In this document: piece by piece, positions 44,401 to 53,854 of the stretch
Position numbering within the stretch: position 1 is the first letter of the stretch
How the letters are laid out: the number at the start of each line of letters is the position of its first letter
From: Bacteroidetes bacterium GWB2_32_14
Lineage (GTDB): Bacteria; Bacteroidota; Bacteroidia; Bacteroidales; UBA12077
Direction: 5' to 3'
Length of the DNA stretch: 64,000 nucleotides
NCBI GenBank assembly: GCA_001768235.1
Contig: MENK01000030.1
Span: 36,387 to 100,386 of the forward strand
Notes under the pieces: model-generated
Databases searched by the model: none
Seen by the model: only the letters and a program-made list of their open reading frames with translations
Told to the model about the DNA's origin: nothing
Translations under genes and position numbers: made by a program

Positions 44401-46631
44401 TCTGCGGTATCTGTTGGTAATTCACCATAAATCATTACCCTGTGCATATCCCTGCCATTAACATAAAGCCTTCCGTTCAAATCAAAATTAATTCCATATG
44501 GACTTCGCATTGATTTTTCACTTATACCTCCATTAAATGCTGTATTCGAATTAAAATCGGGTTGCCCTAAAACAATGTTTGCAGGAGTCCCATTCGTATC
44601 AGGTATTTTATTGTATATAAGTACTCTATTATTACTAAATTCTCCAATGGCTAGTTCACCTTTAGGTGATATAGTAACACCAATTGGTATATTCAATTTT
44701 GTATCAGATGTTCCGGAAGAATTGCTTACAAAGTCAGTTTGTCCAATAACAACGTCAGCTGATGCACCATTATGTGTTGGGAGCTCATTAAAAACAAGTA
44801 CCCTGTTATTCATCCTGTCTGTGACAATCAATTTACCATCCAAAGATACGTCTGAGTACCATGGACCATTTAATTTGTTGGCAGCTATTCCGCTAGAATT
44901 ACTATAAAAATCATCTTGTCCAACAACAACATCAGCAGATGCTCCATTTATTGTAGGAATTTGATTGTATATTAGTACCCTGTTATTATACAGCTCAGTA
45001 ATTATTAGTTTACCATCAGAAGATATAGCAACGCCACCAGGATAATTTAATTTATCAGGTCCTATACCCGAAGATCCGGAAGTGAAATCTGTCTGCCCAA
45101 TAACAACATCAGCAGGAGTATTACTAGTATCGGGAATACTATTCCAAATTAAAACCCTGTTATTGTTACCATCACTGGCAATAAGTTTTTCACCGTCAGG
45201 CGAAAAACAAACTCCTTCAACATTTCTAATATAAGAAGCTGTTGGTCCATTATTAAGTGTATAAAAATCAGGATTCCCTAATACAATATCGGCAGGAGTA
45301 CCATTTGTATCAGGAATTTCGTTCCAAATTAATATCCTTCCCCTTGATTGTGATCCTACTGCTAAAACTCCTTTTGAACTTACGGCTGAATTATTTGAGC
45401 CAACTCCGGTATATTCATCCAGAGTAGTATTTTGTGTATAAAAATCAGGTTGCCCAACCACAATACTTGCAGGCATGAAATTGTAATACTTTGGTTTTTC
45501 TATAATTGCTCTTTTTCCAAAGGGTTCATTCATATTTGGATAATATTTGGCACCGCTTATAACCAAATAATCACAAGTTACTTGAATTATATTTTCAATT
45601 TGTGCAATATCTGAAACATCTACTGCAACCCAGTAGTAATTACTACCACTATTTAGAGAGGAATCAATAAATATGGCTTCGTCAAGGGTTGTCCCTTCCC
45701 AAACCAATTCTGTATTATTGAAACTGTTAACATCTTCTGTAGAGTAAATTTTAATTTTGGTAACATCAGTAATAAAATTGTCGGAACCAACAGGGTTTAA
45801 TTTTATACTGTCGAGAGTATATGTAATAGGATCTAATTTGGTATTTATATTTATACCCAATATTTCATTATCTTCTGAACTTAAAAAAAGATTTGAAGTA
45901 TCATTTGTAAAAATTGAAACTGCTGGTGCAATATTTAACTCATAGATTAATGTGTCATTAAGAGTATTCTCATCAGTTCCTCCATTTGGGGTTTCAGACC
46001 AGACAGTTAATAGATAGCTTGTACCAGTCTCAAAAGTATAAGAACCAAGAAGTATTTGTTCTGTTTCATTAGAAGCGAGTGTATCTGACCAGCTAACGGG
46101 AGTTTGGGAAATACCATCAATTTTCCATCCAATAGTTGAATTAAATATTGTATCGTTACCTATATTTTTTAAAGTAGCATAAATTTCATGTTCACCAGCG
46201 TAATCGTTTGTACTTATTTCGCTAATAGTAGCATCTAAATCCAAAGGGCAATTTGCTATAATTGGTATTGAAATCCCAGATGGTGTTATAGTTTTTGTGT
46301 TATCGCCATCGGTAGCTATAATACTCCCAATAGCATCTTTTATTTCATACCAGTTTTCTTCAGGCCAGTTTCCTTCTGTATAATTAGTTGTTATTTCGTC
46401 TCCTGTATTTGCATCAAAAGTATATGTGGCGGGTCCGCTACCACTAGAAAGGGTAATGTTGGTTAAAACTGCTGAGCCGTTAACATAAACAGTTAAAGAA
46501 CCTCCATTCCATCCATCTCCATAAGAATCATACAATTCAACAGAAAATGAACATGCAAGGGATGTCATTTTAAATAAAAAAAACAAACTAAGTAAAAGAC
46601 CTAGTTTTTTAATAAAGTAAATTTTCATCAT
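41403..46631 (-). CDS. Large T9SS-exported surface protein with NHL, DUF11 and cadherin-like repeats
   Basis: The 1742-residue protein has a signal peptide (1-26). Residues about 385-740 hold NHL-type beta-propeller repeats (IVLGNPDF, VVIGQTDF, VVVGQDDF, each followed by N-NRVLI-x-N). Next come a DUF11-like domain (about 740-855, FTLTNNGPNNSSDIVL), then a long run of cadherin-like beta-sandwich repeats (about 960-1650, DATLSDLK-x-N-x-TIAGFN... pattern). A T9SS type A sorting domain forms the end (about 1655-1742, NIYPNPSNGIFIISIE and GMYFVKIIVNEKSF). It is therefore secreted by type IX machinery and anchored on the surface, probably an adhesin. The machinery itself is not in the window. Confidence 0.9.
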   Translation of the reverse strand: MMKIYFIKKLGLLLSLFFLFKMTSLACSFSVELYDSYGDGWNGGSLTVYVNGSAVLTNITLSSGSGPATYTFDANTGDEITTNYTEGNWPEENWYEIKDAIGSIIATDGDNTKTITPSGISIPIIANCPLDLDATISEISTNDYAGEHEIYATLKNIGNDTIFNSTIGWKIDGISQTPVSWSDTLASNETEQILLGSYTFETGTSYLLTVWSETPNGGTDENTLNDTLIYELNIAPAVSIFTNDTSNLFLSSEDNEILGININTKLDPITYTLDSIKLNPVGSDNFITDVTKIKIYSTEDVNSFNNTELVWEGTTLDEAIFIDSSLNSGSNYYWVAVDVSDIAQIENIIQVTCDYLVISGAKYYPNMNEPFGKRAIIEKPKYYNFMPASIVVGQPDFYTQNTTLDEYTGVGSNNSAVSSKGVLAVGSQSRGRILIWNEIPDTNGTPADIVLGNPDFYTLNNGPTASYIRNVEGVCFSPDGEKLIASDGNNNRVLIWNSIPDTSNTPADVVIGQTDFTSGSSGIGPDKLNYPGGVAISSDGKLIITELYNNRVLIYNQIPTINGASADVVVGQDDFYSNSSGIAANKLNGPWYSDVSLDGKLIVTDRMNNRVLVFNELPTHNGASADVVIGQTDFVSNSSGTSDTKLNIPIGVTISPKGELAIGEFSNNRVLIYNKIPDTNGTPANIVLGQPDFNSNTAFNGGISEKSMRSPYGINFDLNGRLYVNGRDMHRVMIYGELPTDTADLRILITSNKSNPHVGESITYTFTLTNNGPNNSSDIVLKSALPGLFKLENYTVDKGEFLPYGGTWNIPYIASGESIDLILDGTIEDGGGNITTYSNIIASSAIDNNMDNNATSLIIDVINDAPVISVFDKDTIVQGTSTEWIPFTISDTDSDISKIEVTAVSSDETILNNTLIELMGTTGNRYLKATPFAVKSGAVNITVTVSDGFSENQSSFELYILSNNANLSDLDTSGTTITGFRADSLHYTCVLNASALTAPTVTATAESDKAIVNIYETDSLSGITTVDVTAEDGVTTNTYLVTFIYSVNADNDASLKDLKLDGATIDGFSPIKYQYTKYLPYGTAIVPTVLAVPTNELAGIAVNQTVSLPGKDSITVTATDGITEQLYIIEYFINSASTNNNLNKIIVDGEEIATFDPEVLDYTIEYPYGTTSVPMVLAIPDDANAFVDQTDATSMPGTTTLDVYAEDGSLKTYTIEFTLVAASTDATLSKIKVNGSPIFGFDPSVYSYDIELEPSVTVVPTVVAEATHDSAIVVITPAGSLPGTTEIAVTAQDGVTELIYLVNFTYRPLSNISLLSDLKVDGVTIDDFNPNILNYMYKLPVGTTIPASVTATVYDSKATKVIVNATSVPGTSTITVTAEDGSTSEYSVYFTFDNLSSDATLNDIKVDATTIAGFNSATLTYNVELPYGTTVVPDVTATATDGNAQVDITAATSLPGKTTIVVTAEDEFTENTYEVNFTIAPNSDATLSDLKINATTIAGFNSATLTYNVELPYGTTVVPDVTATATDDNAQVDITDATSLPGKTTIVVTAEDEITEKTYEVNFTVAPNSDATLSDLKVNATTIAGFNSATLIYNVELPSGTTVVPDVTATATDANADVSITDATTLPGTTLVIVTAEDETTTKNYSVNFTISTSVNELSLNNNINIYPNPSNGIFIISIEIDNISYGSIDIYNSTGSKVYIKNLQNNTDFVHTIDLSTMPKGMYFVKIIVNEKSFTNELIIE
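41850..42420 (-). repeat. Near-identical 258-bp tandem repeats inside the surface-protein gene
   Basis: The marker GCAGAATTAAATCCGGCAAT recurs at 41866, 42124 and 42382, exactly 258 bp (86 codons) apart, with long nearly identical flanks such as GTTGTTCCATATGGTAATTC. The unit encodes one cadherin-like repeat. Older copies toward the N-terminal side diverge far more. This indicates recent duplication and possible slippage between strains. Confidence 0.85.
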
Positions 46632-46730
46632 ATTCTATTTTTTTTTTTATAATATATTTGTTTTGTTAAAGTTAGCATTCTTTAAATTATATAAAAATGT
46701 ATTTACCCATTCGTGTTGTATAACATAAAT

Positions 46731-46764
46731 AAAAAATCCGCCAAAGATATTTGGCGGATTTTTT
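46731..46764 (-). terminator. Terminator after the M64 peptidase gene
   Basis: AAAAAATCCGCCAAA (46731-46745) and TTTGGCGGATTTTTT (46750-46764) form a perfect 15-bp stem with a 4-nt loop. In the minus direction it follows the M64 stop and precedes the promoter region of the large surface protein. Confidence 0.85.
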
Positions 46765-46780
46765 ATTTATCATTTAAAGT

Positions 46781-48253
46781 TTACTCTGAATACTGATCAA
46801 TTACATTACTTATACTTCTCTGGCAAACTTTGCAGAATACTAAATGCCGGGTGTACATGATACAATCTAACTGCGAACGGTATAAACCGTATTGTTGATA
46901 TCCGGCTCCTTCGAAAGCACCAATTGCATCTTTGTACTGTTCCTTACTAAAATATTCATCTTCTTGATTGTATTGACGTAAGAACAAATCTTCCATTACT
47001 TCTTCGGGAACTTTCGCGGCTCTTAAACTATCCCGCTCTCGCTGAATTTGATATCCGTGTTTGTCGAACGCTTCTTTATTCCAAGGTGTTGGTAATGGAG
47101 TTCCTTCTGTTACAATTTCTTTCCATTTTAAATTTTCTTTATCTTTCAAAGCAGTAATATTCGTTTCCCAGGGCTCAACAGTAACAGGCATTGCCTCGTA
47201 TGAAACCGATGATGTATAATATTCGTCAGCCAATGCAGCCATGTGATGCCCCATTTCGTGAATCATAATGTAATCCGAATATTTATTGTCAGATGAAACA
47301 GTGGTGTATAAATTGTAAATTCCACCACCACCATAAGTTCTTTCATTCACAAGAATAACCATAAACTCATAAGGTACAGCAGAAGCAACATTACGAATGG
47401 TTCTGTTGTCATAACTCAAAACGTAACGTTCTGAGTCAAAACTTCCATAATGTGCCGATAATGGTGTGCGTTTAAAAACTCCCGGGTGTGGTTTATGGAT
47501 TCCCGATTCCTGGGCAGGTGTTTCAACCGCACGAATATTAATATTGTTTCTTTGTGTATTAAAGGGTTCAGCATTTAATAAAACGTTTCCTAACCGTTTG
47601 GCATCAGCAATAAACTTATCCATTTCTTTTGTTGAATAGCCGTCTCCTAAAATTACGATATCCAGTTTCTCCCGGGCGGGGCCATTTTCACAAATGACTG
47701 TTGTTTTTTCTGTATGAGTAATATCGGCAGGGTTTACCTGTCGTGACGCAGGATCAATTTCTGTAGTCCAGATAGTTTGAAATTTATTCTGTGAATCGCG
47801 TTTTTTAATAACTAGAGTTACAGGTTTTAATGGCCATGGAAAACGTAAAGATTCATGAAATGTTCCCCAAACTTCATCAGCTTCAGGTGTTGTTTGCCAT
47901 TCACCAAATATATTGGCAAATCCCCTGGAATAAAGCAATGTATTTGATTCTTTATCTACAACTTCGTAAAAATAAGGCCCTAATTCGAGTTTATCGATTA
48001 AAATTGTTGTACTTCCACTCCATGCTCCATCAGATTGGATTTTATCAATCGCAAAATATTCTGTTTTTGAATTTCCGGTATGAAAAAAATCAAAACGCAT
48101 GGTTTTATCCGTAAAATAATCGGCAAAGCTTACATTGCCTTTATTTTCAACTTTAATGTCGGTAGCTGGCAGGCTTTCATCTTTCGGGTTCTGCTTTGGC
48201 GTACAACCGAACAGAATAAAAAGAATTAAATTAATCAGGACTAAATTTTTCAT
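46781..48253 (-). CDS. M64 family (IgA-peptidase-like) metallopeptidase, lipoprotein
   Basis: The 490-residue protein has a short type II signal with lipobox LFGCTPKQ (Cys near 17). Residues about 30-170 match the M64 N-terminal domain. The catalytic part has KLDIVILGDGYSTKEMDKF and the zinc motif MIHEMGHHMAALADEYY with HExGH geometry. M64 peptidases in Bacteroidota are surface or outer-membrane proteases; the type member cleaves immunoglobulin A, but substrate here is unknown. The strong terminator follows the gene. No operon partner is evident. Confidence 0.93.
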   Translation of the reverse strand: MKNLVLINLILFILFGCTPKQNPKDESLPATDIKVENKGNVSFADYFTDKTMRFDFFHTGNSKTEYFAIDKIQSDGAWSGSTTILIDKLELGPYFYEVVDKESNTLLYSRGFANIFGEWQTTPEADEVWGTFHESLRFPWPLKPVTLVIKKRDSQNKFQTIWTTEIDPASRQVNPADITHTEKTTVICENGPAREKLDIVILGDGYSTKEMDKFIADAKRLGNVLLNAEPFNTQRNNINIRAVETPAQESGIHKPHPGVFKRTPLSAHYGSFDSERYVLSYDNRTIRNVASAVPYEFMVILVNERTYGGGGIYNLYTTVSSDNKYSDYIMIHEMGHHMAALADEYYTSSVSYEAMPVTVEPWETNITALKDKENLKWKEIVTEGTPLPTPWNKEAFDKHGYQIQRERDSLRAAKVPEEVMEDLFLRQYNQEDEYFSKEQYKDAIGAFEGAGYQQYGLYRSQLDCIMYTRHLVFCKVCQRSISNVIDQYSE

Positions 48254-48323
48254 GGTGGTTTTTGTTTTTAAAAGATAAAAATATTTTAAACGCGAATTAA
48301 AAGCAGAAATTTAATTAAAAATA

Positions 48324-49172
48324 TTAAAATTCATACCTTAAATGATAATCAACAAGTTCTTTTATTGGATTTTTAATAATTAAATCGATTTCAACTGCAT
48401 ATTTTTTTGCAACTTCTTTAAGCTGTTTTTCAAAATAAAACCCCGTGCTTCCTAAAACACGAATCTTATACTTTTTATAATCAGGATACTTACAAATATG
48501 GTTTTTAAATAACTGGTTAAATGATGATTTAATAATAGAATCTATTTGCTCATTTTCTGAATTACCTGAAATAAACTCACAGAACGATGCTAAAAAACTG
48601 TTTGGAAAAGGTTCCCTGTAAACTTTACGCAAAATATCATCTTTTGTATAGCTAAAAGTGGTTATAAATTTCCGGGTTAAATCATCAGACAGATTATCAT
48701 TTAGAAAATCAGAAATAAATAATTTGCCGATATGATCGCCGCCTCCTTCATCACCAAATAGATACCCCAGAGACTTAATGGTTTGGATAATTTCATTTCC
48801 ATTATATAAGCAGGTACTGGCTCCTGTTCCAAGAATTACTGCAATTCCTTGTTCATTTTTAAACAGAGCACATGCTGCTGCCAAAAGGTCTGTTTCTACA
48901 GTAATTTCAGCATTACTAAACACCGGTTTAACACCATCAATTATTACTTTTTTCATTTGTTCCGAGGAACATCCTGCGCCATAAAAGTATATTTTCTGAA
49001 TTGTTTTAATTATGAGTTCATCAGTAAATGTAGTTTTAATAATTTTTGTGATTTCTGAGCTGGTTGTGAAGAATGGATTTAGCCCAGGGGTTGCGTATGA
49101 AACGATATTCTTTTTATCTTTTATAATAACCCAATCTGTTTTTGTTGATCCGCTGTCGGCTATTAATATCAT
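48324..49172 (-). CDS. BadF/BadG-type N-acetylglucosamine kinase-like protein
   Basis: The 282-residue protein is an actin-fold kinase of the BadF/BadG/BcrA/BcrD type: ILIADSGSTKTDWVI at the start (phosphate 1), VETDLLAAACALF, VILGTGASTCLYNG (phosphate 2), and GYLFGDEGGGDHIGK. Members of this subgroup phosphorylate N-acetylglucosamine or N-acetylmuramic acid. The upstream gene (overlap 4 bp) encodes an oligopeptide-binding lipoprotein, suggesting salvage of peptidoglycan-derived sugars and peptides. The kinase assignment is firm; the sugar is inferred. Confidence 0.85.
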   Translation of the reverse strand: MILIADSGSTKTDWVIIKDKKNIVSYATPGLNPFFTTSSEITKIIKTTFTDELIIKTIQKIYFYGAGCSSEQMKKVIIDGVKPVFSNAEITVETDLLAAACALFKNEQGIAVILGTGASTCLYNGNEIIQTIKSLGYLFGDEGGGDHIGKLFISDFLNDNLSDDLTRKFITTFSYTKDDILRKVYREPFPNSFLASFCEFISGNSENEQIDSIIKSSFNQLFKNHICKYPDYKKYKIRVLGSTGFYFEKQLKEVAKKYAVEIDLIIKNPIKELVDYHLRYEF

Positions 49173-50794
49173 TTTTTTACATATTTTAAATTCAGTAAAT
49201 TCATGGGATTACTTTCTAATCCTGAAATATGGAGATTTGTAAAAAGGATAACTTCGTCATAATATAACGGAACTACAACAGCATCGTTCATTATGAGTTT
49301 ATCCATTTCTCTGTAAATTCTGTCTCTTTCTGAATCATCAATTTCATTTAATGATTTTAGATAAAGATTATCGAATGCATCATTTTTATATTGAGTGTAA
49401 TTAGGGCCCGACGGGCTAAGGTTCTTACTGTAAAACAGAGCCATGTAATTTTCGGCATCGGGATAGTCGGCTATCCATGATCCCCTGAAAAATTCAAGTT
49501 TTGAGTTAGCAACCATTTCTCTATAAGTGGCACCGGTATTAACATCAATATTTATTATTATTCCAAACTGCGATAATTGTTGTTGAATATATTCGCATAA
49601 ATCGAGATAATCATTTGTGGTTGTGAGTATTACTGGTTTTAAACCATTGCCATTCGGGAATCCTGCCTCTTTTAATAATTCCCTGGTTCTGTCGGGATTG
49701 TAAGTGTAATAGATAATACTATCTGAAAATGCAGGCAATCCTTTAGGAATAAAACCATTTATTGCAGGTGTTCCAATATTGTTTCGCAGGTATTTCATCA
49801 TTTTCACCCTGTCGAAACCATAATTTATTGCTTGTCTTATTTTCGTATTAAAAACAGAATTTTTTGTATCGGTACTTTTCGAAGAATCAACTAAAAACCC
49901 TAAATATTCAGTATTTAAATAGGGCTGATTTATTATTTTAATTTTATCTGAATATTTCGGGTTTAATTTACCTGATTTTGTAATTAACTCGTCTTTATTT
50001 GCCGAATTTAATCCCGAAATAAAATCGATATTGCCTTTTAAAAACTCAAGAAACTCTGATTGCTTGTCGTTTATAAATGTTATGGAAATTGCATCTAAAT
50101 AAGGGAGCGTGTTTCCGCAGCTGTCTTTTTCAAAATAATTGGAATTTTTAACAAGAATCAATTTTTCATTTTCTTTCCAAAGTTTAAACATGAACGGGCC
50201 GGTACCAACAGGGTGTTTCCTAAAGTCGCTTCCATAATATTCGACTATCTCCCGTGGAATAACCGAGCAATATTGCATGGTTAATAATCCAAGAAAAGCG
50301 GGGAAAGGTGTTTTCAACTCGATTTGCAGCAGGGAATCATTAATTGCAACAATTCCACCTTCTTTAACATTATTTAAAACCCAGGCTCCGGGCGAAGCAG
50401 TTTTGGAATCTGTTAACCTGGTAAGACTAAAAACAATATCCTGAGAAGTTACTTTGCGCCCTTTGCCATTTTCGAAAAGCTCATTGTCATGAAAATAAAC
50501 ATCTGTTCTTAAATGAAACCGGTATATTTTACCATCTTCAGAAATTTCCCACTTGTATGCAATTGACGGCTTAACATGTAACGAGTTATCCATTTGAACC
50601 AACCCATTGTACAATTGGTTGGCCGGCCAGATTAAAACCTGGCTCTTGGCAAAGGCTGGATCAAGTGTGGTTATTCCTTTTGATTCGTTATACCTGAATA
50701 CTGTTTTTTGGTTATGAATATTATTATCTGAATGTGAACAGGAAAAAATTATGAATATTAAGATATAAAGAATATGTTTTTTGGATTGATGCAT
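49169..50794 (-). CDS. Family 5 extracellular solute-binding lipoprotein (oligopeptide type)
   Basis: The 541-residue lipoprotein has a lipobox IIFSCSHSD (Cys near 19). The SBP_bac_5 pattern is clear: YNESKGITTLDPAFAKSQ, LVQMDNSLHVKPSIAYKW, YRFHLRTDVYFHDNELF, and RQAINYGFDRVKMM. No ABC permease or ATPase genes accompany it, and the next gene is a sugar kinase overlapping it by 4 bp. It may therefore work with a permease encoded elsewhere or act as a standalone binding protein. Peptidoglycan-derived muropeptide is a plausible ligand. Bacteroidota rarely use this family, which makes the pair noteworthy. Confidence 0.85.
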   Translation of the reverse strand: MHQSKKHILYILIFIIFSCSHSDNNIHNQKTVFRYNESKGITTLDPAFAKSQVLIWPANQLYNGLVQMDNSLHVKPSIAYKWEISEDGKIYRFHLRTDVYFHDNELFENGKGRKVTSQDIVFSLTRLTDSKTASPGAWVLNNVKEGGIVAINDSLLQIELKTPFPAFLGLLTMQYCSVIPREIVEYYGSDFRKHPVGTGPFMFKLWKENEKLILVKNSNYFEKDSCGNTLPYLDAISITFINDKQSEFLEFLKGNIDFISGLNSANKDELITKSGKLNPKYSDKIKIINQPYLNTEYLGFLVDSSKSTDTKNSVFNTKIRQAINYGFDRVKMMKYLRNNIGTPAINGFIPKGLPAFSDSIIYYTYNPDRTRELLKEAGFPNGNGLKPVILTTTNDYLDLCEYIQQQLSQFGIIINIDVNTGATYREMVANSKLEFFRGSWIADYPDAENYMALFYSKNLSPSGPNYTQYKNDAFDNLYLKSLNEIDDSERDRIYREMDKLIMNDAVVVPLYYDEVILFTNLHISGLESNPMNLLNLKYVKK

Positions 50795-51231
50795 GTAATA
50801 AGTATTATTACGAGCAAATTTAGATAAAAAAATTGATTAGAGTAAGTTAATTCATCATGTTCAGGAGATTGATTTGATGAAAGTATTAAAAACAGGCTGG
50901 TATGAAATTTGTAAGGCGATAATTTATTAAATTAAAAAAGCCAGAAACCTGTTGTTCCTGACTTTCTTAATACCCTAAAAATTAAACCTAAAATTAAATG
51001 AAAAAACTGTTTCTGTTTAAATTTTCTTGCAGATGCTGAGTAAGTTAAACAGAGTTGTTCATTTAATTACTATAACGTTTAACTCTACTTTTTGTTTCAG
51101 TTTTGATTTAAATTTTAAGTTTGTTTTTAAAAGTTATATGTGAAATGCTCGTTTAAGTAAGATTTCAAATCGAAAAAAATTTTAAATTATTTCCATGTTA
51201 TACAACATGAAAATAATACTCTTCACTAAAT
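50795..51231. other. 437-bp intergenic region, no gene seen
   Basis: Apart from the terminator at 50932-50964, the region is AT-rich with stops in all frames. A loose inverted pair GTTAAAC (51044-51050) / GTTTAAC (51077-51083) is visible but unexplained. The promoter of the solute-binding gene must lie in the part nearest 50795. Confidence 0.5.
50932..50964 (-). terminator. Terminator after the thiamine-type TonB receptor gene
   Basis: On the minus strand AAGTCAGGAAC pairs with GGTTTCTGGCTT through 11 positions (two G-U wobbles) and is followed by six T. It ends the riboswitch-controlled receptor transcript before the solute-binding protein gene. Confidence 0.7.
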
Positions 51232-53685
51232 TTAGAATTTAAGATTAATTCCTGCAATAATATTTGTTCCTGCCTGAGGGAAATATCCATCCATCGTGTA
51301 TTCTGTATTTTCATATATGTATGAATAAACCCAGGCATTCGATTCGTACTCATGATTTAAAATATTATTTATTTTAATATTGAAGCTAAGTTCCTTAATA
51401 CCACTAAAGAATAGTGAATACGATAATTTTAAATCATTTACAAAATAGGAATCAAGCATTTTTGTATTGTTAGATGTATTATCGATAAATTGTTTCCCTA
51501 CAAATTTTGATATTAAACCAATAGTAAAGTTTCTAAATATTTCAAATTCTATTGTTGAGTTTGCAATAATATTTGGTGAAAATGAAATATCGGTTTCTCC
51601 AAGTTCCCGTACTGTTTGTTCTCCTGTTTCCCAGTTATCCCAGTTGTCGATATACTCCGTAAAATTTTTAATTTTATTTTTGCTTAATGTTGCATTCAAA
51701 TCAATATTTAGCTTGTTAATTGGTTTAAACCCAAGCGATAATTCCAGGCCTAACCTGTAACTTTTATCAACATTTGTCATAATGGGTGAACCAACATCGT
51801 TTATTTCACCTGTAAGAACCAGTTGGTTTTTATAGTTCATATAATATAAATTACCCGAAAAATAAAGTTTTGAATAATACATATTATATCCAAGTTCATA
51901 ATTATATAATGTTTCATGTACAGGTTCATTTCCGGGTAATGCGTCGGTATAATTACTTCTGTTTGGTTCCCTGTTAGCAATTCCAAAAGTTGCATAAATT
52001 GATTGAATATCAGATACCTGGAAATTTACACCGGCTTTCGGGTTGAAAAATAAAAAATAGTGTTCTTGTGTAATATCTCTTAAATCGTCATCAATACCGT
52101 TTATGGTGTATCCAATTCTCCTGATTTGTAAATCAATAAATGAATTTAACTTATTAAAAAATACATACTTTGCTTTAGTATAGATGTTTAAATCACTTTT
52201 ATTGCCATAATTATCGTACCAACGGTAGCGCATATTCCCGTTACTTGCATACTGAGCCCAGATTATTTCGCCAAAATGATTTCCAAGATATTGGTTCCAT
52301 CCACCACCTAAAGTTAAATTCAGATTATTACGCAAATAGTCTAATGAAAAAACAAAGCCATAAAACTGGTTATCAAGCCATTTTTGTTGAACTAAATCTG
52401 TTGATGTTATTGTATCTGACGAGAGTATCAAATCGTTTAAGTTGTAATCGTTTAAATCTTTATCTTTTTTATATTGCTCGTAATAACCTTTGCCCGGTGT
52501 GTAATGAGCAGCCGTGTTTAAATGCAGATTTTTATTAAACTCGTATGAAAAAAACAACTGGTAATGATTTTGATTGTAATTATCCGTTTCATTTTCATAA
52601 GTATATAAATTATATGTCCTGCTATTGGAGTTAATTAAATTATCGTACTCTTCTTCGTCAATCAACCAATGATCCAAGTAGCGCTGCATTCCTTCATAAT
52701 CGTTTTGCAACCGAACTTTCGGAACACCGTTCCAGGCCTGGTAAGTTATTTCCTTTCCTGAGATAATATTAAATTTTAATAAACTCTTGCTTGTTAAATA
52801 GGCTCCTGATAAATAAAATGAATTTAAATCTGATGATGCCCTGTCAATAAACCCGTCTGAAGTAATTTTTGATAATCTTCCATCGAATGTAAAGTGGTTG
52901 TTTATTAACCCTGTACCAAAGCTTATTGAGTTTCTAAACGAATTATATGAACCTGCAAATGAACTAATATCTGCGTAAGGGTCCCTGTTAAAAGTTTTTG
53001 TCTGCAGGTTTAATGTAGCTCCAAAAGATGCTGCTCCATTTGTTGATGTTCCAACTCCACGTTGTATCTGAATATTATCTACCGATGATAAAAAATCGGG
53101 CATATTTACCCAAAAAACCCCATGCGATTCAGAATCATTTAGTGGAATACCGTTGACAGTTATATTTATCCGGTTCATATCAGTTCCCCGAATTCTGAAA
53201 TTTGTGTATCCAATGCCTGTTCCTGCATCTGAAGTTGATACAATTGAAGGTGTACCTGATATTAAATAAGCAATATCCTGTCCAAAATTATTTTCTTTTA
53301 TTTCATTATTCGAAATATTGGTAAATGATACAGGATCGTTCTCTTTTACCCGGGTAGCTGTAATTATTACTTCTTCCGATAATATTTCAGACGGAGTAAG
53401 TACAAAATTTATTTTTTTAATTTTATCTAAATCAATAGTTTCTTCGATTGGGTTATAACCCACATAAGAAATAATAAAAGTGTACGTTTGGGGACTTACT
53501 TTCGATAAAGTGAATTCTCCTTTACTATTTGTAGATGTTCCTTTGAAAGATTCTTTCAATACAACATTTGCCCCTGCCAGGGCTTCTCCGTTTACATTTT
53601 TTACTGTTCCTGTAATAACAACTTGTTGTGCATCAACTTCCGATAAAAGGAATGATAACATAAAAACAAATACAATTCTTTTCAT
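51232..53685 (-). CDS. TonB-dependent receptor under TPP riboswitch control, probable thiamine (OMR1-type) transporter
   Basis: I place the start at MKRIVFVFMLSFLLSEVDAQ (53685); an in-frame extension to 53709 adds 8 basic residues before the signal peptide. Then come a CarboxypepD_reg-like domain (about 20-105 of the mature frame), a plug with NFRIRGTDMNRINITVNGIPL and GVGTSTNGAASFGATLNLQT, and a barrel to the terminal INLKF. A TPP riboswitch lies about 165 bp upstream on the same strand. Rodionov and colleagues named such Bacteroidota receptors OMR1 for predicted thiamine uptake. The riboswitch makes thiamine or a precursor the likely ligand; transport itself is inferred. Confidence 0.88.
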   Translation of the reverse strand: MKRIVFVFMLSFLLSEVDAQQVVITGTVKNVNGEALAGANVVLKESFKGTSTNSKGEFTLSKVSPQTYTFIISYVGYNPIEETIDLDKIKKINFVLTPSEILSEEVIITATRVKENDPVSFTNISNNEIKENNFGQDIAYLISGTPSIVSTSDAGTGIGYTNFRIRGTDMNRINITVNGIPLNDSESHGVFWVNMPDFLSSVDNIQIQRGVGTSTNGAASFGATLNLQTKTFNRDPYADISSFAGSYNSFRNSISFGTGLINNHFTFDGRLSKITSDGFIDRASSDLNSFYLSGAYLTSKSLLKFNIISGKEITYQAWNGVPKVRLQNDYEGMQRYLDHWLIDEEEYDNLINSNSRTYNLYTYENETDNYNQNHYQLFFSYEFNKNLHLNTAAHYTPGKGYYEQYKKDKDLNDYNLNDLILSSDTITSTDLVQQKWLDNQFYGFVFSLDYLRNNLNLTLGGGWNQYLGNHFGEIIWAQYASNGNMRYRWYDNYGNKSDLNIYTKAKYVFFNKLNSFIDLQIRRIGYTINGIDDDLRDITQEHYFLFFNPKAGVNFQVSDIQSIYATFGIANREPNRSNYTDALPGNEPVHETLYNYELGYNMYYSKLYFSGNLYYMNYKNQLVLTGEINDVGSPIMTNVDKSYRLGLELSLGFKPINKLNIDLNATLSKNKIKNFTEYIDNWDNWETGEQTVRELGETDISFSPNIIANSTIEFEIFRNFTIGLISKFVGKQFIDNTSNNTKMLDSYFVNDLKLSYSLFFSGIKELSFNIKINNILNHEYESNAWVYSYIYENTEYTMDGYFPQAGTNIIAGINLKF

Positions 53686-53854
53686 TTTTTTAAATTTATT
53701 GTTTAACATCTGAATAGTTGATGTGCTGAATTAAAAAAAAATGAATTGAGGCCTCTAAAGCAATTCATTGTTTTTATTAAATAATGATAACTATCTACCA
53801 TTAGTAAACAGTACACATCAACTTAATGAAAAACAATGGGTTATTTTGATTTTT

